From positions 1-64,000 of the forward strand of contig JAFZLB010000013.1 of assembly GCA_017551665.1 (NCBI GenBank): 64,000 nt of DNA. Direction: 5' to 3'. The notes under the pieces were generated by a model, which saw only the letters and a list, made by a program, of their open reading frames with translations, was not told the DNA's origin and searched no databases. The translations under genes were made by a program, and so were the position numbers. The stretch's first letter is position 1; each line of letters begins with the position of its first letter. Below are positions 32,577 to 41,184 of the stretch, piece after piece. This DNA is from Lachnospiraceae bacterium. Lineage in GTDB: Bacteria; Bacillota; Clostridia; Lachnospirales; Lachnospiraceae.

Positions 32577-33647
32577 TCAGCCCTTCCCCAGATAAACCAT
32601 GAGATAGCCCGCGTTCACCAGCACGGTGCAGGCCAGATACAGCAGCTGCCGCGGCGCCCGCCGGTACAGGGCGTAAAACAGGCTCGCCAGCATCGTCAGT
32701 CCGCCGGCCAGCACAATTCCCATCGAGGTGCAGACACCGGCAAAAAGATTGGCCAGCGCCAACAGCAGATAGGGCGCAAGCCCCCTTCGTCCTTCCCGCG
32801 TTTCCTGCGCCGCGGCGCTTTCAAAGAGCCAGCAGAACAGCCACAAAATCACGGGGACCACGGCGTTCGCCATCAGGGATTTTCCCTGCCAGGTCCTGGT
32901 CAGCGCAAAGCGTTCCGTCGTGTAGATGGACACGGAGCCGAACATCTGGAACAGCGCCATCAGCGAAAGAAAGAGCGGCAGCGCCTTTCGCTTTTCCCGC
33001 AGCAGGCTGCTTCCGCAAAGATACCAGAGCAGGTCCGTCAAAGGAATCAGAAAGAGCGGCAGCAGCGAATGCACCAGCACCGTCGGATGCAGCATCGACA
33101 GCCGCGCCGTATGCGCTTCCCACATCGGCAGCACCGCCAGCGCGTGGCGGATATCGATCACGCCCACGATGCCGGTATAAGCGTCGACGCGGTACATGGA
33201 GCCGACCTGCGCGGCACTGACGGCATGCGCGACATAATACGAATCATCGCCGTCAAAGGTGGCGCGGGTGAATGCCATGTACAACCGGAACAGCAAAAGG
33301 CCTGCGTAAAGCACACAGAAGGCCGCGGTCAGCACATCCGGTTTTTTCGGCAGCTCCGGCTGCCAGCCGCCGCGGATTTCCCTGACATAGCAATACGCCC
33401 CCGCCGCGGCGCAGAGGTGAAACAACACCGCAAAGATGTTGCTGCAGGTGCTGAAAATTCCGATCCGTTCCGTCAGCACACAGGGAATCGCCACCGCTTC
33501 AAAGAGCGCAAACTGCTGGAGCAGACCGGCGACAAAAAGTACCGGCAGCGTCTTTTTCTTTTCCGGCAAAAACGGAAAAAACAGACCGCCGCAGAGCAGC
33601 GGCAAGATCAGGAGCTGCCACAAAAGCAGAAGCCCCTTCAGAATCAT
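32577..33647 (-). CDS. Multi-pass membrane protein, N-terminal part
   Basis: A 356-residue integral membrane protein with about nine spans. The extracellular loop near 128-170 (TRATFDGDDSYYVAHAVSAA) has paired aspartates like the first loop of GT-C glycosyltransferases and DUF6077-type proteins, so a lipid-linked sugar transferase is a reasonable guess. The protein ends abruptly within a membrane span (MVYLGKG), which is odd, and the next gene starts with the same style of sequence in another frame. It overlaps the upstream glycosyltransferase gene by four bases. Confidence in the reading frame is high; in the function it is low. Confidence 0.7.
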   Translation of the reverse strand: MILKGLLLLWQLLILPLLCGGLFFPFLPEKKKTLPVLFVAGLLQQFALFEAVAIPCVLTERIGIFSTCSNIFAVLFHLCAAAGAYCYVREIRGGWQPELPKKPDVLTAAFCVLYAGLLLFRLYMAFTRATFDGDDSYYVAHAVSAAQVGSMYRVDAYTGIVGVIDIRHALAVLPMWEAHTARLSMLHPTVLVHSLLPLFLIPLTDLLWYLCGSSLLREKRKALPLFLSLMALFQMFGSVSIYTTERFALTRTWQGKSLMANAVVPVILWLFCWLFESAAAQETREGRRGLAPYLLLALANLFAGVCTSMGIVLAGGLTMLASLFYALYRRAPRQLLYLACTVLVNAGYLMVYLGKG

Positions 33648-34594
33648 GAGTCATTCTCCGCGCGCGATCGGCCGCGTCTGGCTTCCAGCGTATTCATGCG
33701 GTATTCAAAGGTGCGCCGGTGATTTAAGGCCATGCTGGATAAGATGACGCCCGCAAAGAAGGACTGCAGCGCCGCCACGAAGGTAAAGCCGCAGACAATG
33801 AGCGTCGGGAACCGCCGGACCTCTCCGGTCTGCCAGTATTCGATGAACACGGGCACCACGAAGATCACCGCCAGCAAAAAGAGCAGGGCGGCAATCGCGG
33901 TAAAGAAGCGCATCGGTTTGTAATCGCGGAACAGACGGAAAATCGTGGCGAGCACCTTGCGTCCGTCGCTGAGTGTGTTGAGCTTGGACTCGGAGCCCTC
34001 CGGCCGGTCGCGGTATTCCACGATGACGTTGGCGATCTGCAGGTTGTTGTAGACCGCGTGAATCGTCATTTCCGTTTCGATTTCAAAGCCCTGGGACAGC
34101 ACGGGAAATGTTTTGACAAAGCCGTAGGACATGGCGCGGTAGCCGGTCATGATGTCCCGGATATTGCTTTGGAACAGGCGGTTGATGGAGGAACGCACAA
34201 GGGAATTGCCGAAGTTGTGAAAGCGCCGTTTGTTCTGCGTGAAATAGGTGGAAGACAGACGGTCCCCCACCACCATGTCCGCGCCGTTGCAGAGCACCTC
34301 GTCCGCCATGGCGCGCGCGGATTCCAGCGGATACGTATCGTCTCCGTCGATCAGAATATAGCAGTCCGCATCCACTTCCCGGAACATTCTGCGGATCACA
34401 TTGCCTTTTCCCTGTTTGTGTTCCCTGCGGACAATCGCGCCTTCCCGTTCCGCGATCTTCGCCGTGTCATCCGTGGAGTTGTTGTCATATACATAGACCG
34501 TGGCCTCCGGCAGATGCTGCTTTGTGTCGGCGATCACCTTTGCGATTGTCTTTTCCTCATTGTAGCAGGGGATCAGTACCGCGATGTTGTCCAT
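33644..34594 (-). CDS. DPM/GtrB-like polyprenyl-phosphate glycosyltransferase
   Basis: A family 2 glycosyltransferase of 316 residues. The catalytic domain (about 4-220) has VLIPCYNEEKTIAKVI, VYDNNSTDDT and the DxD site ILIDGDDTYP near 100, plus the TGYRAMSYGFVKTFP block typical of the dolichol-phosphate mannose synthase group. Two C-terminal membrane spans follow (about 232-252 and 268-292). It would make undecaprenyl-phosphate-linked sugar for use outside the membrane, where the split membrane protein just downstream could transfer it. That pairing (DPM-like donor synthase plus GT-C-like protein) is a known arrangement. The sugar is unknown. Confidence 0.88.
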   Translation of the reverse strand: MDNIAVLIPCYNEEKTIAKVIADTKQHLPEATVYVYDNNSTDDTAKIAEREGAIVRREHKQGKGNVIRRMFREVDADCYILIDGDDTYPLESARAMADEVLCNGADMVVGDRLSSTYFTQNKRRFHNFGNSLVRSSINRLFQSNIRDIMTGYRAMSYGFVKTFPVLSQGFEIETEMTIHAVYNNLQIANVIVEYRDRPEGSESKLNTLSDGRKVLATIFRLFRDYKPMRFFTAIAALLFLLAVIFVVPVFIEYWQTGEVRRFPTLIVCGFTFVAALQSFFAGVILSSMALNHRRTFEYRMNTLEARRGRSRAENDS

Positions 34595-34595
34595 G

Positions 34596-34889
34596 TTACT
34601 CCTTGTAGGATGCCAGCTTTTCGTTCAGTGCCGCGGCGATTTCATCCGCGTCGATGCCGTGCACCATGCAGGCCTGCTCCAAGGTCTCCATCTGCGAGGC
34701 CGGGCAGAACAGACACTCCATGCCCACATCCATCAGAAACTGCGCCGCAATCGGGTGCTGCGAAATAATATCCACGATCAGCATGTCCGTCGTGACTTCG
34801 TCGGAAGCCGCCGCGTCTTCGGCGGCCTTTGTCTCCACCGCTTCCTTTTCCGCGCCGTCACCGAATAAAATATCTTTGATGCTGCTCAT
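34596..34889 (-). CDS. DUF1858-type hydrophilic disulfide protein
   Basis: A 97-residue protein. The first 30 residues are Ala/Glu-rich; the rest is a DUF1858-like domain: DMLIVDIISQHPIAAQFLMD, then GMECLFCPASQMETLEQAC. The CLFC pair is the likely redox or metal-binding site. Such domains occur beside hybrid-cluster proteins and elsewhere in anaerobes. Here it heads the run with the DPM-like glycosyltransferase, one base apart. Its role in that context is unknown. Confidence 0.85.
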   Translation of the reverse strand: MSSIKDILFGDGAEKEAVETKAAEDAAASDEVTTDMLIVDIISQHPIAAQFLMDVGMECLFCPASQMETLEQACMVHGIDADEIAAALNEKLASYKE

Positions 34890-34915
34890 AATGTTTCCCC
34901 TCTATATCAAATCAA

Positions 34916-34924
34916 ATTATATCA
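34916..34924 (-). promoter_or_regulatory. Extended -10 of DUF1858 operon
   Basis: The minus strand reads TGATATAAT (an extended -10) overlapping the pepD stop codon. A -35 is not convincing. GAGGGG precedes the DUF1858 start. Confidence 0.5.
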
Positions 34925-36382
34925 CATCGCCTTCAGCAGCTCGCAGAGGTATTCGTACACGCGCTTCGTGCTGCTGATGGAGAGTGCCTCTCCCGTCGAG
35001 TGAATTTCTTCCATGTCAGGCCCTAAGGAAATGCAGTCCAGTCCCGGAATCTTGCCGGCGAAGAAACCGCATTCCACACCGGCGTGAATGGCTTCCACGA
35101 CCGGCGTCTTGCCGTACATGTCTTCAAAGACGCGCACGCAAAGATCCCGCAGGGGCGATTCCTTCGCGTACTGCCAGCCCGGATAAGAGCCCTGCACCGC
35201 CGTCACCGCGCCGAAGGACTTCGCGATCATGCGCAGTCTGTCATTCAAATGATTCTTCGCGCTCTCCACGGAGGAGCGTACCGCGTAGGACAGCTGAAGC
35301 GTCTGCGAACTGCCGTCCGTCTGCAGCGTACCCAGGTTCAACGAAGTCTCCACGAGCCCCTTCACGTCCGGACTCATGGCCTGCACGCCGTTCGGCAGCG
35401 ACAGGATGAGTTTGATCGCGTGCTTCATGGAGGATTCGTCAAAGCTTTCGAAGGTGCCGCGTCCTAAGTCCGTCAGCGTCACCGCAAAGCCCGGATCCCT
35501 TGTCTTCAGCTCTGCCGCGATTTCCTCTTCGACGCTTTTCAGCGCCGCCTCAAATTCCGGCAGCGGATTGTCCGAAGGCAGCACGATCACGGCTGAGGCG
35601 TTGGCGGGAATCGCGTTGTCCGCCACGCCGCCGTCGACGGAACAGAGCGAAAAATCCTGTCCCATCTTCCGGTAGAGCGTATAGAGAATCCGCGCCAGCA
35701 GCACATTGGCGTTGCCGCGTTCCTCATGGATCATGACGCCGGAGTGACCGCCCTTTAATCCGCCCACGGTAAGCTGCAGCTTCATGCCGCTGCGCTTCAC
35801 CTTTTCGTACATGTAACGCGCGTGAAAGCGCGCACCGCCGGCACAGCCGACCATAAACACGCCCTCGTCCTCCGAGTCCAGATTGATCAGACGCTTGCCG
35901 GAAAGATGCGAGGCATCCAGTGCGCGGGCACCGTCCATGCCGGTCTCTTCTTCCGTTGTGATGACGACCTCCAGCGGCGGGTGTGCCAGATCATCACTGT
36001 CCAGAACCGCCATGCACATGGCCACGGCAACACCGTCGTCCCCGCCGAGCGACGTGTCCTTCGCGCGGACGCGGTCGCCCTCCGTGTAAATCTGCAGCGG
36101 TGTCACCTTCATGTCAATGCCGCTTTCCGGCGTGCACACCGCCACCATGTCCATGTGTCCCTGGAGGATGACCGGCGGCTTTCCCTCATAGCCCGCGGAG
36201 GCCGGCTTTTTGATGATGACGTTCAGCGCCTCATCCTGGATCACCTCCAGACCCCGCTCCTTCGCGAAGGCCACGAGGTGATCACTGATTGCCCGTAAAT
36301 TGCCGGAGCCGTGCGGAATCCCGCACAGCTCCTCAAAAAACGTCCATACGTTTTTCGGTTCCAGTCCTTCTAAAACAGCCAT
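34922..36382 (-). CDS. pepD: Aminoacyl-histidine dipeptidase (M20)
   Basis: A 486-residue zinc peptidase that cleaves Xaa-His and many other dipeptides in the cytosol. Metal and catalytic marks are LQGHMDMVAVC (about 80-90), GGDDGVAVAMCMAVL (about 115-129), TTEEETGMDGA (about 148-158), LDSEDEGVFMVGCAGG, and the C-terminal AIHAGVECGFF histidine. The ATG at 36382 follows GAGGA just eight bases after the rplT stop. The frame's earlier start at 36412 would overlap rplT. It seems to be read from the infC-rpmI-rplT transcript. Confidence 0.93.
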   Translation of the reverse strand: MAVLEGLEPKNVWTFFEELCGIPHGSGNLRAISDHLVAFAKERGLEVIQDEALNVIIKKPASAGYEGKPPVILQGHMDMVAVCTPESGIDMKVTPLQIYTEGDRVRAKDTSLGGDDGVAVAMCMAVLDSDDLAHPPLEVVITTEEETGMDGARALDASHLSGKRLINLDSEDEGVFMVGCAGGARFHARYMYEKVKRSGMKLQLTVGGLKGGHSGVMIHEERGNANVLLARILYTLYRKMGQDFSLCSVDGGVADNAIPANASAVIVLPSDNPLPEFEAALKSVEEEIAAELKTRDPGFAVTLTDLGRGTFESFDESSMKHAIKLILSLPNGVQAMSPDVKGLVETSLNLGTLQTDGSSQTLQLSYAVRSSVESAKNHLNDRLRMIAKSFGAVTAVQGSYPGWQYAKESPLRDLCVRVFEDMYGKTPVVEAIHAGVECGFFAGKIPGLDCISLGPDMEEIHSTGEALSISSTKRVYEYLCELLKAM

Positions 36383-36389
36383 AATGTCC

Positions 36390-36746
36390 TCACGCGATTT
36401 TCGCTTTGGCAAGATCTGCGAGTTCCTTGAAGCCGTCCGGATCCGTGACCGCGAGATCCGCGAGCATCTTGCGGTTGATCTCCACGCCCGCGAGCTTCAG
36501 TCCGTGCATCATGTTGCTGTAACTTAAGCCGCTCATGCGGGCCGCCGCGTTGATGCGGGTGATCCACAGCGAACGCATGTCACGCTTGCGCTGCTTGCGT
36601 CCGGCGTACGCGGTGTTCAGCGCGCGCATCACGGACTGCTTTGCGATGCGGTACTGCTTGGAACGCGCACCGCGGTAACCCTTCGCGAGTTTCAGTACTC
36701 TCTTATGCTTTTTCTTTGCGCCGATGGCGCCTTTGATTCTGGCCAT
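36390..36746 (-). CDS. rplT: 50S ribosomal protein L20
   Basis: A 118-residue protein of normal length, with [20 protein letters not shown] at the N-terminus and [20 protein letters not shown] in the globular domain. It is a 23S-binding assembly protein. In Firmicutes, L20 represses its own operon by binding the leader, which fits the structured infC leader upstream. It comes third in infC-rpmI-rplT. Confidence 0.97.
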   Translation of the reverse strand: MARIKGAIGAKKKHKRVLKLAKGYRGARSKQYRIAKQSVMRALNTAYAGRKQRKRDMRSLWITRINAAARMSGLSYSNMMHGLKLAGVEINRKMLADLAVTDPDGFKELADLAKAKIA

Positions 36747-36766
36747 GATATTCTCCCTTCCCTTCG

Positions 36767-36967
36767 TCAGATGTACGGTAAAATTCTCTTCATCACCTTC
36801 GCGTTGGTCTCATCCGTGACCGTCGCCTTGCGGAGATTGCGTTTGCGCTTCGTTGTCTTCTTGGCCAGAATATGACGTTTGTACGCCTTATTCCTCATCA
36901 GTTTGCCCGTGCCCGTCACCTTGAAGCGTTTGGCGGCGGACTTTTTCGTTTTCATCTTCTGTTGCAT
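36767..36967 (-). CDS. rpmI: 50S ribosomal protein L35
   Basis: A 66-residue basic protein of the L35 family ([37 protein letters not shown]). The start is the ATG at 36967, with GGAGG upstream; an internal ATG three residues later would match the common L35 N-terminus. It lies between infC and rplT. Confidence 0.96.
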   Translation of the reverse strand: MQQKMKTKKSAAKRFKVTGTGKLMRNKAYKRHILAKKTTKRKRNLRKATVTDETNAKVMKRILPYI

Positions 36968-36979
36968 GCTCTCTTCCTC

Positions 36980-37501
36980 CTATTTCCCTGCTTTTTCCGT
37001 CAGAATCATGGTCAGGGTGCGGCCCTCCTGCTTGGGGGCACGGTCAATGACAGCCAGCTCCTCCAGTTCCTTCGCGAAATCCGTGAGGATGTGAATGCTG
37101 TTGTTCATGTGTGCCATTTCCCTGCCGCGGAAGCGGATGGTGACCTTGACGCGGTTCCCCTTTTCGAGGAACTTCCTGGCGGCTGTGATCTTGGTGTTGA
37201 GATCATTGGTGTCAATGTTCGGTGACATCCGGATCTCCTTGATCTCCACGGTGCGCTGTTTTCTGCGCGCCTCCTTCTGCTTGCGGAGCTGTTCATAGCG
37301 GAACTTGCCGTAATCCACAAGCCTGCAGACGGGCGGATTGGCCTGGGGTGCGATCTTCACCAGATCCACCTCCGCTTCCTCCGCTTTGGCGAGCGCTTCG
37401 GCAATGGGCATGACGCCGAGCTGCTCTCCGTCCGTGCCGATCACGCGGACCTCTTTGTCGCGGATCTGTTCGTTGATAAAGAATGTGTCTTTTTGTGCTA
37501 T
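36980..37501 (-). CDS. infC: Translation initiation factor IF-3, apparent AUA start
   Basis: The 173-residue product has the IF-3N domain (about 8-80, FINEQIRDKEVRVIG and LVKIAPQANPPVCRLVDYGK) and the IF-3C domain (about 90-170, EIRMSPNIDTNDLNTKI). The frame is open to a GTG at 37636, but that stretch crosses two leader hairpins. The only position with a ribosome site (GGGAGG, eight bases away) is the ATA codon at 37501-37499, which gives a normal IF-3 length. Rare start codons such as AUU are classical for infC and support autoregulation by IF-3. AUA here is inferred, not proven. Confidence 0.9.
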   Translation of the reverse strand: MAQKDTFFINEQIRDKEVRVIGTDGEQLGVMPIAEALAKAEEAEVDLVKIAPQANPPVCRLVDYGKFRYEQLRKQKEARRKQRTVEIKEIRMSPNIDTNDLNTKITAARKFLEKGNRVKVTIRFRGREMAHMNNSIHILTDFAKELEELAVIDRAPKQEGRTLTMILTEKAGK

Positions 37502-37530
37502 GGCTCTTCCCTCCCGGTTTTCAGAATAAA

Positions 37531-37560
37531 TGAGGCGGTTGCCTTTTCGCAGCCGCCTCA
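37531..37560 (-). terminator. infC leader hairpin (L20-leader-like attenuator)
   Basis: A strong stem TGAGGCGG / CCGCCTCA with a second inner pairing (TGC, GGCA), followed on the message by TTTATTC. It lies 30 bases before the infC start and fits the terminator of an L20-type leader. Confidence 0.6.
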
Positions 37561-37578
37561 CCTTTCGTCCGTCGTTTT

Positions 37579-37610
37579 CACACGCGGGCGTGTTTCGCCC
37601 GTCGCGTGTG
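37579..37610 (-). ncRNA. infC leader upstream hairpin
   Basis: CACACGCG and GGGCG pair with CGCCC and CGTGTG across a small loop, the first stem of the roughly 180-base leader. With the attenuator hairpin this resembles the L20 leader that lets L20 repress infC-rpmI-rplT. Confidence 0.55.
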
Positions 37611-37686
37611 TTTTGTTCCGAACGCCCTTCGCGCACCTGACGGCGGCTCGGGGGTGAAAGCGGTTCCGCTTTACTTGCGTCAGATT

Positions 37687-37715
37687 ACATTATCACAATG
37701 TTCCTGCTTTGTCAA
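37687..37715 (-). promoter_or_regulatory. infC-rpmI-rplT promoter
   Basis: A minus-strand -35 TTGACA (37715-37710), 17-base spacer and -10 TAATGT (37692-37687). The -35 overlaps the deoB stop codon. The leader would be about 180 bases. Confidence 0.85.
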
Positions 37716-38926
37716 ATCAGCAGTTCCAGCACCGAAGTCCCTATGGTGCCCTCCGGCATCGGTACGCCAAAGTTGTCGCAGATCGTCGCGCCGATGCAGG
37801 CGAAGTTTTCCTGCTCCGGCAAAGCGGCAGAGGCCGCGTCCCGGATGCCCGTAAACGAAGGCGAGTACGCCAGGAAGGGCACCTTCTCGCGCGTGTGATC
37901 CGTGTGCGCGGTGTTCGTCGGGTCATTGCCGTGGTCCGCCGTGATGATGAGCAGATCGTCCTCGCGCATCAGCGGCAGCATTTCGCCGAGCTTTTCATCG
38001 AAGCGCTCGATCTCTTCGCCGTATCCCTGCGGGTTTCTGCGATGTCCCCAGAGCGCGTCGAAGTCCACGAGGTTCGTGAAGCAAAAGCCTCTCCAGTCAT
38101 CGCGCTTGCAGATGTCAATCGTCTGCTCCATGCCGTGCACGGAGGACTTGGAATGCTCCGACCAGGTGATGCCCTCGCCGTCAAAGATGTCCACGATCTT
38201 GCCGACGGCCAGCACGTCCAGGCCCGCGTCCTTCAACGCGTCCATGGCCGTTTTGCCGAAGGGCTTCACCGCGTAGTCATGGCGGTTGGCCGTGCGCTTG
38301 AACTCACCCTTTTTCTTGCCGACATAAGGTCTTGCGATGACGCGGCCGACCTTCCACTCGTCCTTCATCGTCAGCTCTCTGGCGATTTCACAGCAGCGGT
38401 AGAGGTTCTGCAGATCAAAGGTTTCCTCGTTGCCGCAGATCTGCAGCACGGAATCCGCGGAGGTGTAGACGATCATCTTGCCCTCGTTGATCTCTTCCTC
38501 CGCCAGCTCTTCGAGGATCTCCGTACCGCTGGCCGCCTTGTTACCGATGACCTTTTTGCCGCAGCGCTTTTCCAGCTCCTCGATCAGCTCCTTCGGAAAG
38601 CCCGTGTCCGTAAAGGTGATAAAGGGCTTCACCGTTTCCAGTCCCATAAATTCCCAGTGTCCGGTCATCGTATCCTTGCCGGCGCTCTTTTCGACGAGCG
38701 GACAATAATACGCGAGCGGCTGCTCCGTCTTTGCCACCTTGTCCATGGGCTTTAAGTTGCCGAGCCCCAGCTTTTCCAGGTTCGGGATGTGAAAGTGTTC
38801 CACCGTCTCCGCGATGTGGCCGAGCGTGTCCGCCCCCAGATCCCCCTTGAAATTGGCCGCGTCCGGACCGTCGCCCATGCCCATGGAATCACAAACGACG
38901 ACGAAGATTCTGTTGAATTTGCTCAT
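37712..38926 (-). CDS. deoB: Phosphopentomutase
   Basis: A 404-residue manganese enzyme of the alkaline-phosphatase superfamily that converts ribose or deoxyribose 1-phosphate to the 5-phosphate. Metal and catalytic marks: [14 protein letters not shown] (about 9-22), [11 protein letters not shown] near 155-165 with the phosphorylated residue region, [19 protein letters not shown], and [21 protein letters not shown] near 335-355. It overlaps udp by four bases, so the two act in sequence: udp frees pentose 1-phosphate, deoB isomerises it, and deoC (8 kb away) splits the deoxy form. Confidence 0.95.
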   Translation of the reverse strand: MSKFNRIFVVVCDSMGMGDGPDAANFKGDLGADTLGHIAETVEHFHIPNLEKLGLGNLKPMDKVAKTEQPLAYYCPLVEKSAGKDTMTGHWEFMGLETVKPFITFTDTGFPKELIEELEKRCGKKVIGNKAASGTEILEELAEEEINEGKMIVYTSADSVLQICGNEETFDLQNLYRCCEIARELTMKDEWKVGRVIARPYVGKKKGEFKRTANRHDYAVKPFGKTAMDALKDAGLDVLAVGKIVDIFDGEGITWSEHSKSSVHGMEQTIDICKRDDWRGFCFTNLVDFDALWGHRRNPQGYGEEIERFDEKLGEMLPLMREDDLLIITADHGNDPTNTAHTDHTREKVPFLAYSPSFTGIRDAASAALPEQENFACIGATICDNFGVPMPEGTIGTSVLELLI

Positions 38927-39708
38927 GCTGTTTTCTCCTGTTTTTCGGCTTTGATCATCCTGCGGATGGCATCCACGGCGATGCGGATCGGCGGATCCGT
39001 GTCATGCACGACGGGGTTGTCCATGCCGCGTTTTTCGCGTTCCTGATTGGCCACGACAAGAAAGAGCGCACCGCATCTGACGCGCAAAAACTGTGCGACG
39101 GTAAAGAGCGCGGCGCTTTCCATTTCGCTCGCGAGCGCGCCCATGCGCAGCCAGGCTTCCCACTTGTTCTGCAGCTCGTACGAAACCGGCATCAGTTCGG
39201 GATTGTGCTGGCCGTAGAAGGCGTCCTTGCACTGGGACACGCCCACGTGATAGCGCAGGCCCGACTGCTTCGCCGCTTCGATCAGCGAAAACAACACTTC
39301 CGTGTTCGCCACGGCAGGGTACTCAATCGGCGCGTATTCCTTGCTCGTGCCCTCCATGCGGATGGCGGCATTGGCGATGACGACGTCCCCGCTTTCCACG
39401 TCCAGCTGCAGTCCGCCGCAGGTGCCCACGCGGATGAAGGTATCCGCGCCGCATTTCACCAGCTCTTCCATCGCGATGGACGCGGAAGGACCGCCGATGC
39501 CCGTCGAGGTGACGGAGACCGTTTCGCCCTCCAGCGTGCCGGTGTAGGTCATGTACTCCCGGCTGTCCGCGATCAGCTTCGCGTCGTCAAAATACGCGGC
39601 GATCTTTGCGCAGCGCTTCGGGTCACCGGGCAGAATGACGTACCTGCCCACCTCGCCCTTCGCGACCTGAATGTGATATTGTCTGTTCGGATCTTCGGAA
39701 TAATGCAT
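38923..39708 (-). CDS. udp: Uridine phosphorylase-type nucleoside phosphorylase
   Basis: A 261-residue PNP/UDP-family enzyme that cleaves a nucleoside with phosphate to base and pentose 1-phosphate. Marks: [14 protein letters not shown] (about 24-37, phosphate loop), [16 protein letters not shown] (about 69-84), [21 protein letters not shown], and [11 protein letters not shown] (about 196-206). The Gln/Arg-bearing specificity region is nearer to Udp than to DeoD, but purine activity is not excluded. It heads udp-deoB and carries the shared promoter element. Confidence 0.93.
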   Translation of the reverse strand: MHYSEDPNRQYHIQVAKGEVGRYVILPGDPKRCAKIAAYFDDAKLIADSREYMTYTGTLEGETVSVTSTGIGGPSASIAMEELVKCGADTFIRVGTCGGLQLDVESGDVVIANAAIRMEGTSKEYAPIEYPAVANTEVLFSLIEAAKQSGLRYHVGVSQCKDAFYGQHNPELMPVSYELQNKWEAWLRMGALASEMESAALFTVAQFLRVRCGALFLVVANQEREKRGMDNPVVHDTDPPIRIAVDAIRRMIKAEKQEKTA

Positions 39709-39739
39709 GGGTTTTCCTCCTGTTGTCTCTCAATCTTTT

Positions 39740-39772
39740 ATCATATCACGTTCCCGCCCGTTCCGCACGGAA
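39740..39772 (-). promoter_or_regulatory. udp-deoB promoter with shared CGGAAC element
   Basis: The minus strand reads TTCCGTGCGGAA (inverted repeat, 39772-39761), then CGGGCGGGAACGTGA and the -10 TATGAT (39745-39740). CGGAAC-GG-GGG matches the degV and deoC elements, with the -10 one base nearer. No -35 of the TTGACA type is present. Confidence 0.6.
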
Positions 39773-39817
39773 AATCGAAAAACGTCAAAAAAAATACTAT
39801 ATATTGTAAAAAAACTC

Positions 39818-39846
39818 TTTTCAAACGATAGATTTTGTGGTAGTAT
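39818..39846 (+). promoter_or_regulatory. Promoter of S11 carboxypeptidase
   Basis: A plus-strand -35 TTTTCA (39818-39823), 17-base spacer and -10 TAGTAT (39841-39846), preceded by TGTGG as in the other extended -10 sites. The predicted transcription start (about 39853) is almost at the ATG. Confidence 0.5.
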
Positions 39847-39854
39847 TCTAATGT

Positions 39855-41180
39855 ATGAAAAAAGTTCCATCGGGGGGAAAAATACAAAAGGATGTCCGTT
39901 CGACAAGACGGGCCGCTCTTTACGCGAGAAGGGAACGGCAACTGTTCCTGCGGAAGGCGGCCGTTGTGTCGGCGGTGGTCTGCTCGCTTCTTCTGCTGAT
40001 CGGGCTTCGTGCCTGGACCGCACTGACGTCTTATGTCACCCCCGCTCCCGCACAGGATCTTTCCCTTTCCGCCGCAGCCGTACACCGCGCCATGGAACTC
40101 GTTCCGGAAACGGTTTCCGATGAAACGCCGGAAACGCTGACGGACGCGCTTCCGCTTTGCGCGCGCACGGAAGCCTTTGACCGGGCCATGGACGCCTATC
40201 GTTATTACGACGGCATTTCCGGCTACAAGGCCGTTGCCGTGACGGAACGTTCCGCGGACGCCGCCGCTTTCTTCGCGGGCTATGAGCCCCGCGTCACGGA
40301 GAGCACGGTATCCATCCCCGCCCCGGAGGGCACGGGGGTCGCGTACCTCTCCGCCACGCGCACGCAGGGCAGCGACAACACACAGGAAACCGTGTACGGA
40401 GAGGATTGGGACGAGGTCTTTCTGGAGAGCGCCTACGCCGTCCTCATTGATCTGGACGAGGGCGTCATTGTGGCGGAACGCGGCGCGGACCGTCCGGTCT
40501 ATCCCGCTTCCATGGCCAAGATTCTGACCCTGCTCGTCGCCTCGGAGCAGATCGAAGACCGCTCCGGCAACTTCACGATTACACAGGATATCGTGGACAC
40601 CACCTGGCGTCACAGTCTTTCCTCCGTCTGCTGGGAAGCCGGCGAGACGGTGCTGCTGTCCGATATGGAACACGGCACGATTCTCCCCTCCGGCGCGGAT
40701 GCCGCCATTGCGCTGGCCCGCTACGCCGTCGGGAACGAAGAGATTCTTGTTTCGCTGATGAATGAGCGCATGGATTCCATGCGTCTTTCGGAGCACGCGA
40801 ACTTCACAAACGTCACCGGCATGCATGACGACGCCATGCACTGCACCGTGACGGACATGGCCATGATTCTGAAGGCGGCCGTCGAAAACGCGCATGTGCG
40901 CAACGTTCTCGCCGCCACACAATACACCGCCACGGCCACACCGCAGCATCCGGACGGCATTTTCATGTTCAACATGTTCCTGGATCGTACCGCTTCCAAG
41001 CGTCTGCCCGGCCGCATCGTCTGTGCCAAAACGGGATATACGGACGAAGCGCTGAACTGCGCGGCCTCGTATTTCATTTCCAATTCCGGGAAGCATTATA
41101 TCTGCGTCACGGCTTACAGCCATGGCCAGATGCGCACCGTGACGGATCATGTGAATCTCTATAATACTTACACAAAATGA
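39855..41180 (+). CDS. D-alanyl-D-alanine carboxypeptidase (peptidase S11)
   Basis: A low-molecular-weight penicillin-binding protein of 441 residues. A basic N-terminus and a membrane span (about 34-53) anchor it, and residues of about 55-195 are an extra region. The S11 domain covers about 195-441, with the active-site SMAK (SxxK, about 218), a second motif SGAD (about 275; the usual SGN has Ala here) and KTGY (about 395). It trims the terminal D-Ala of stem peptides outside the membrane. There is no ribosome site before the ATG, and the promoter is so close that the message may be leaderless. It converges with the CPBP-like gene with four bases between the stops. Several clostridial paralogues have the SGAD variant, as I remember. 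Confidence 0.88.
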   Translation: MKKVPSGGKIQKDVRSTRRAALYARRERQLFLRKAAVVSAVVCSLLLLIGLRAWTALTSYVTPAPAQDLSLSAAAVHRAMELVPETVSDETPETLTDALPLCARTEAFDRAMDAYRYYDGISGYKAVAVTERSADAAAFFAGYEPRVTESTVSIPAPEGTGVAYLSATRTQGSDNTQETVYGEDWDEVFLESAYAVLIDLDEGVIVAERGADRPVYPASMAKILTLLVASEQIEDRSGNFTITQDIVDTTWRHSLSSVCWEAGETVLLSDMEHGTILPSGADAAIALARYAVGNEEILVSLMNERMDSMRLSEHANFTNVTGMHDDAMHCTVTDMAMILKAAVENAHVRNVLAATQYTATATPQHPDGIFMFNMFLDRTASKRLPGRIVCAKTGYTDEALNCAASYFISNSGKHYICVTAYSHGQMRTVTDHVNLYNTYTK

Positions 41181-41184
41181 AAGC

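Noticed and set aside
37502..37636. GTG-started longer infC
   Set aside because: It would translate through both leader hairpins and add 45 residues without homology; no ribosome site was seen before the GTG.
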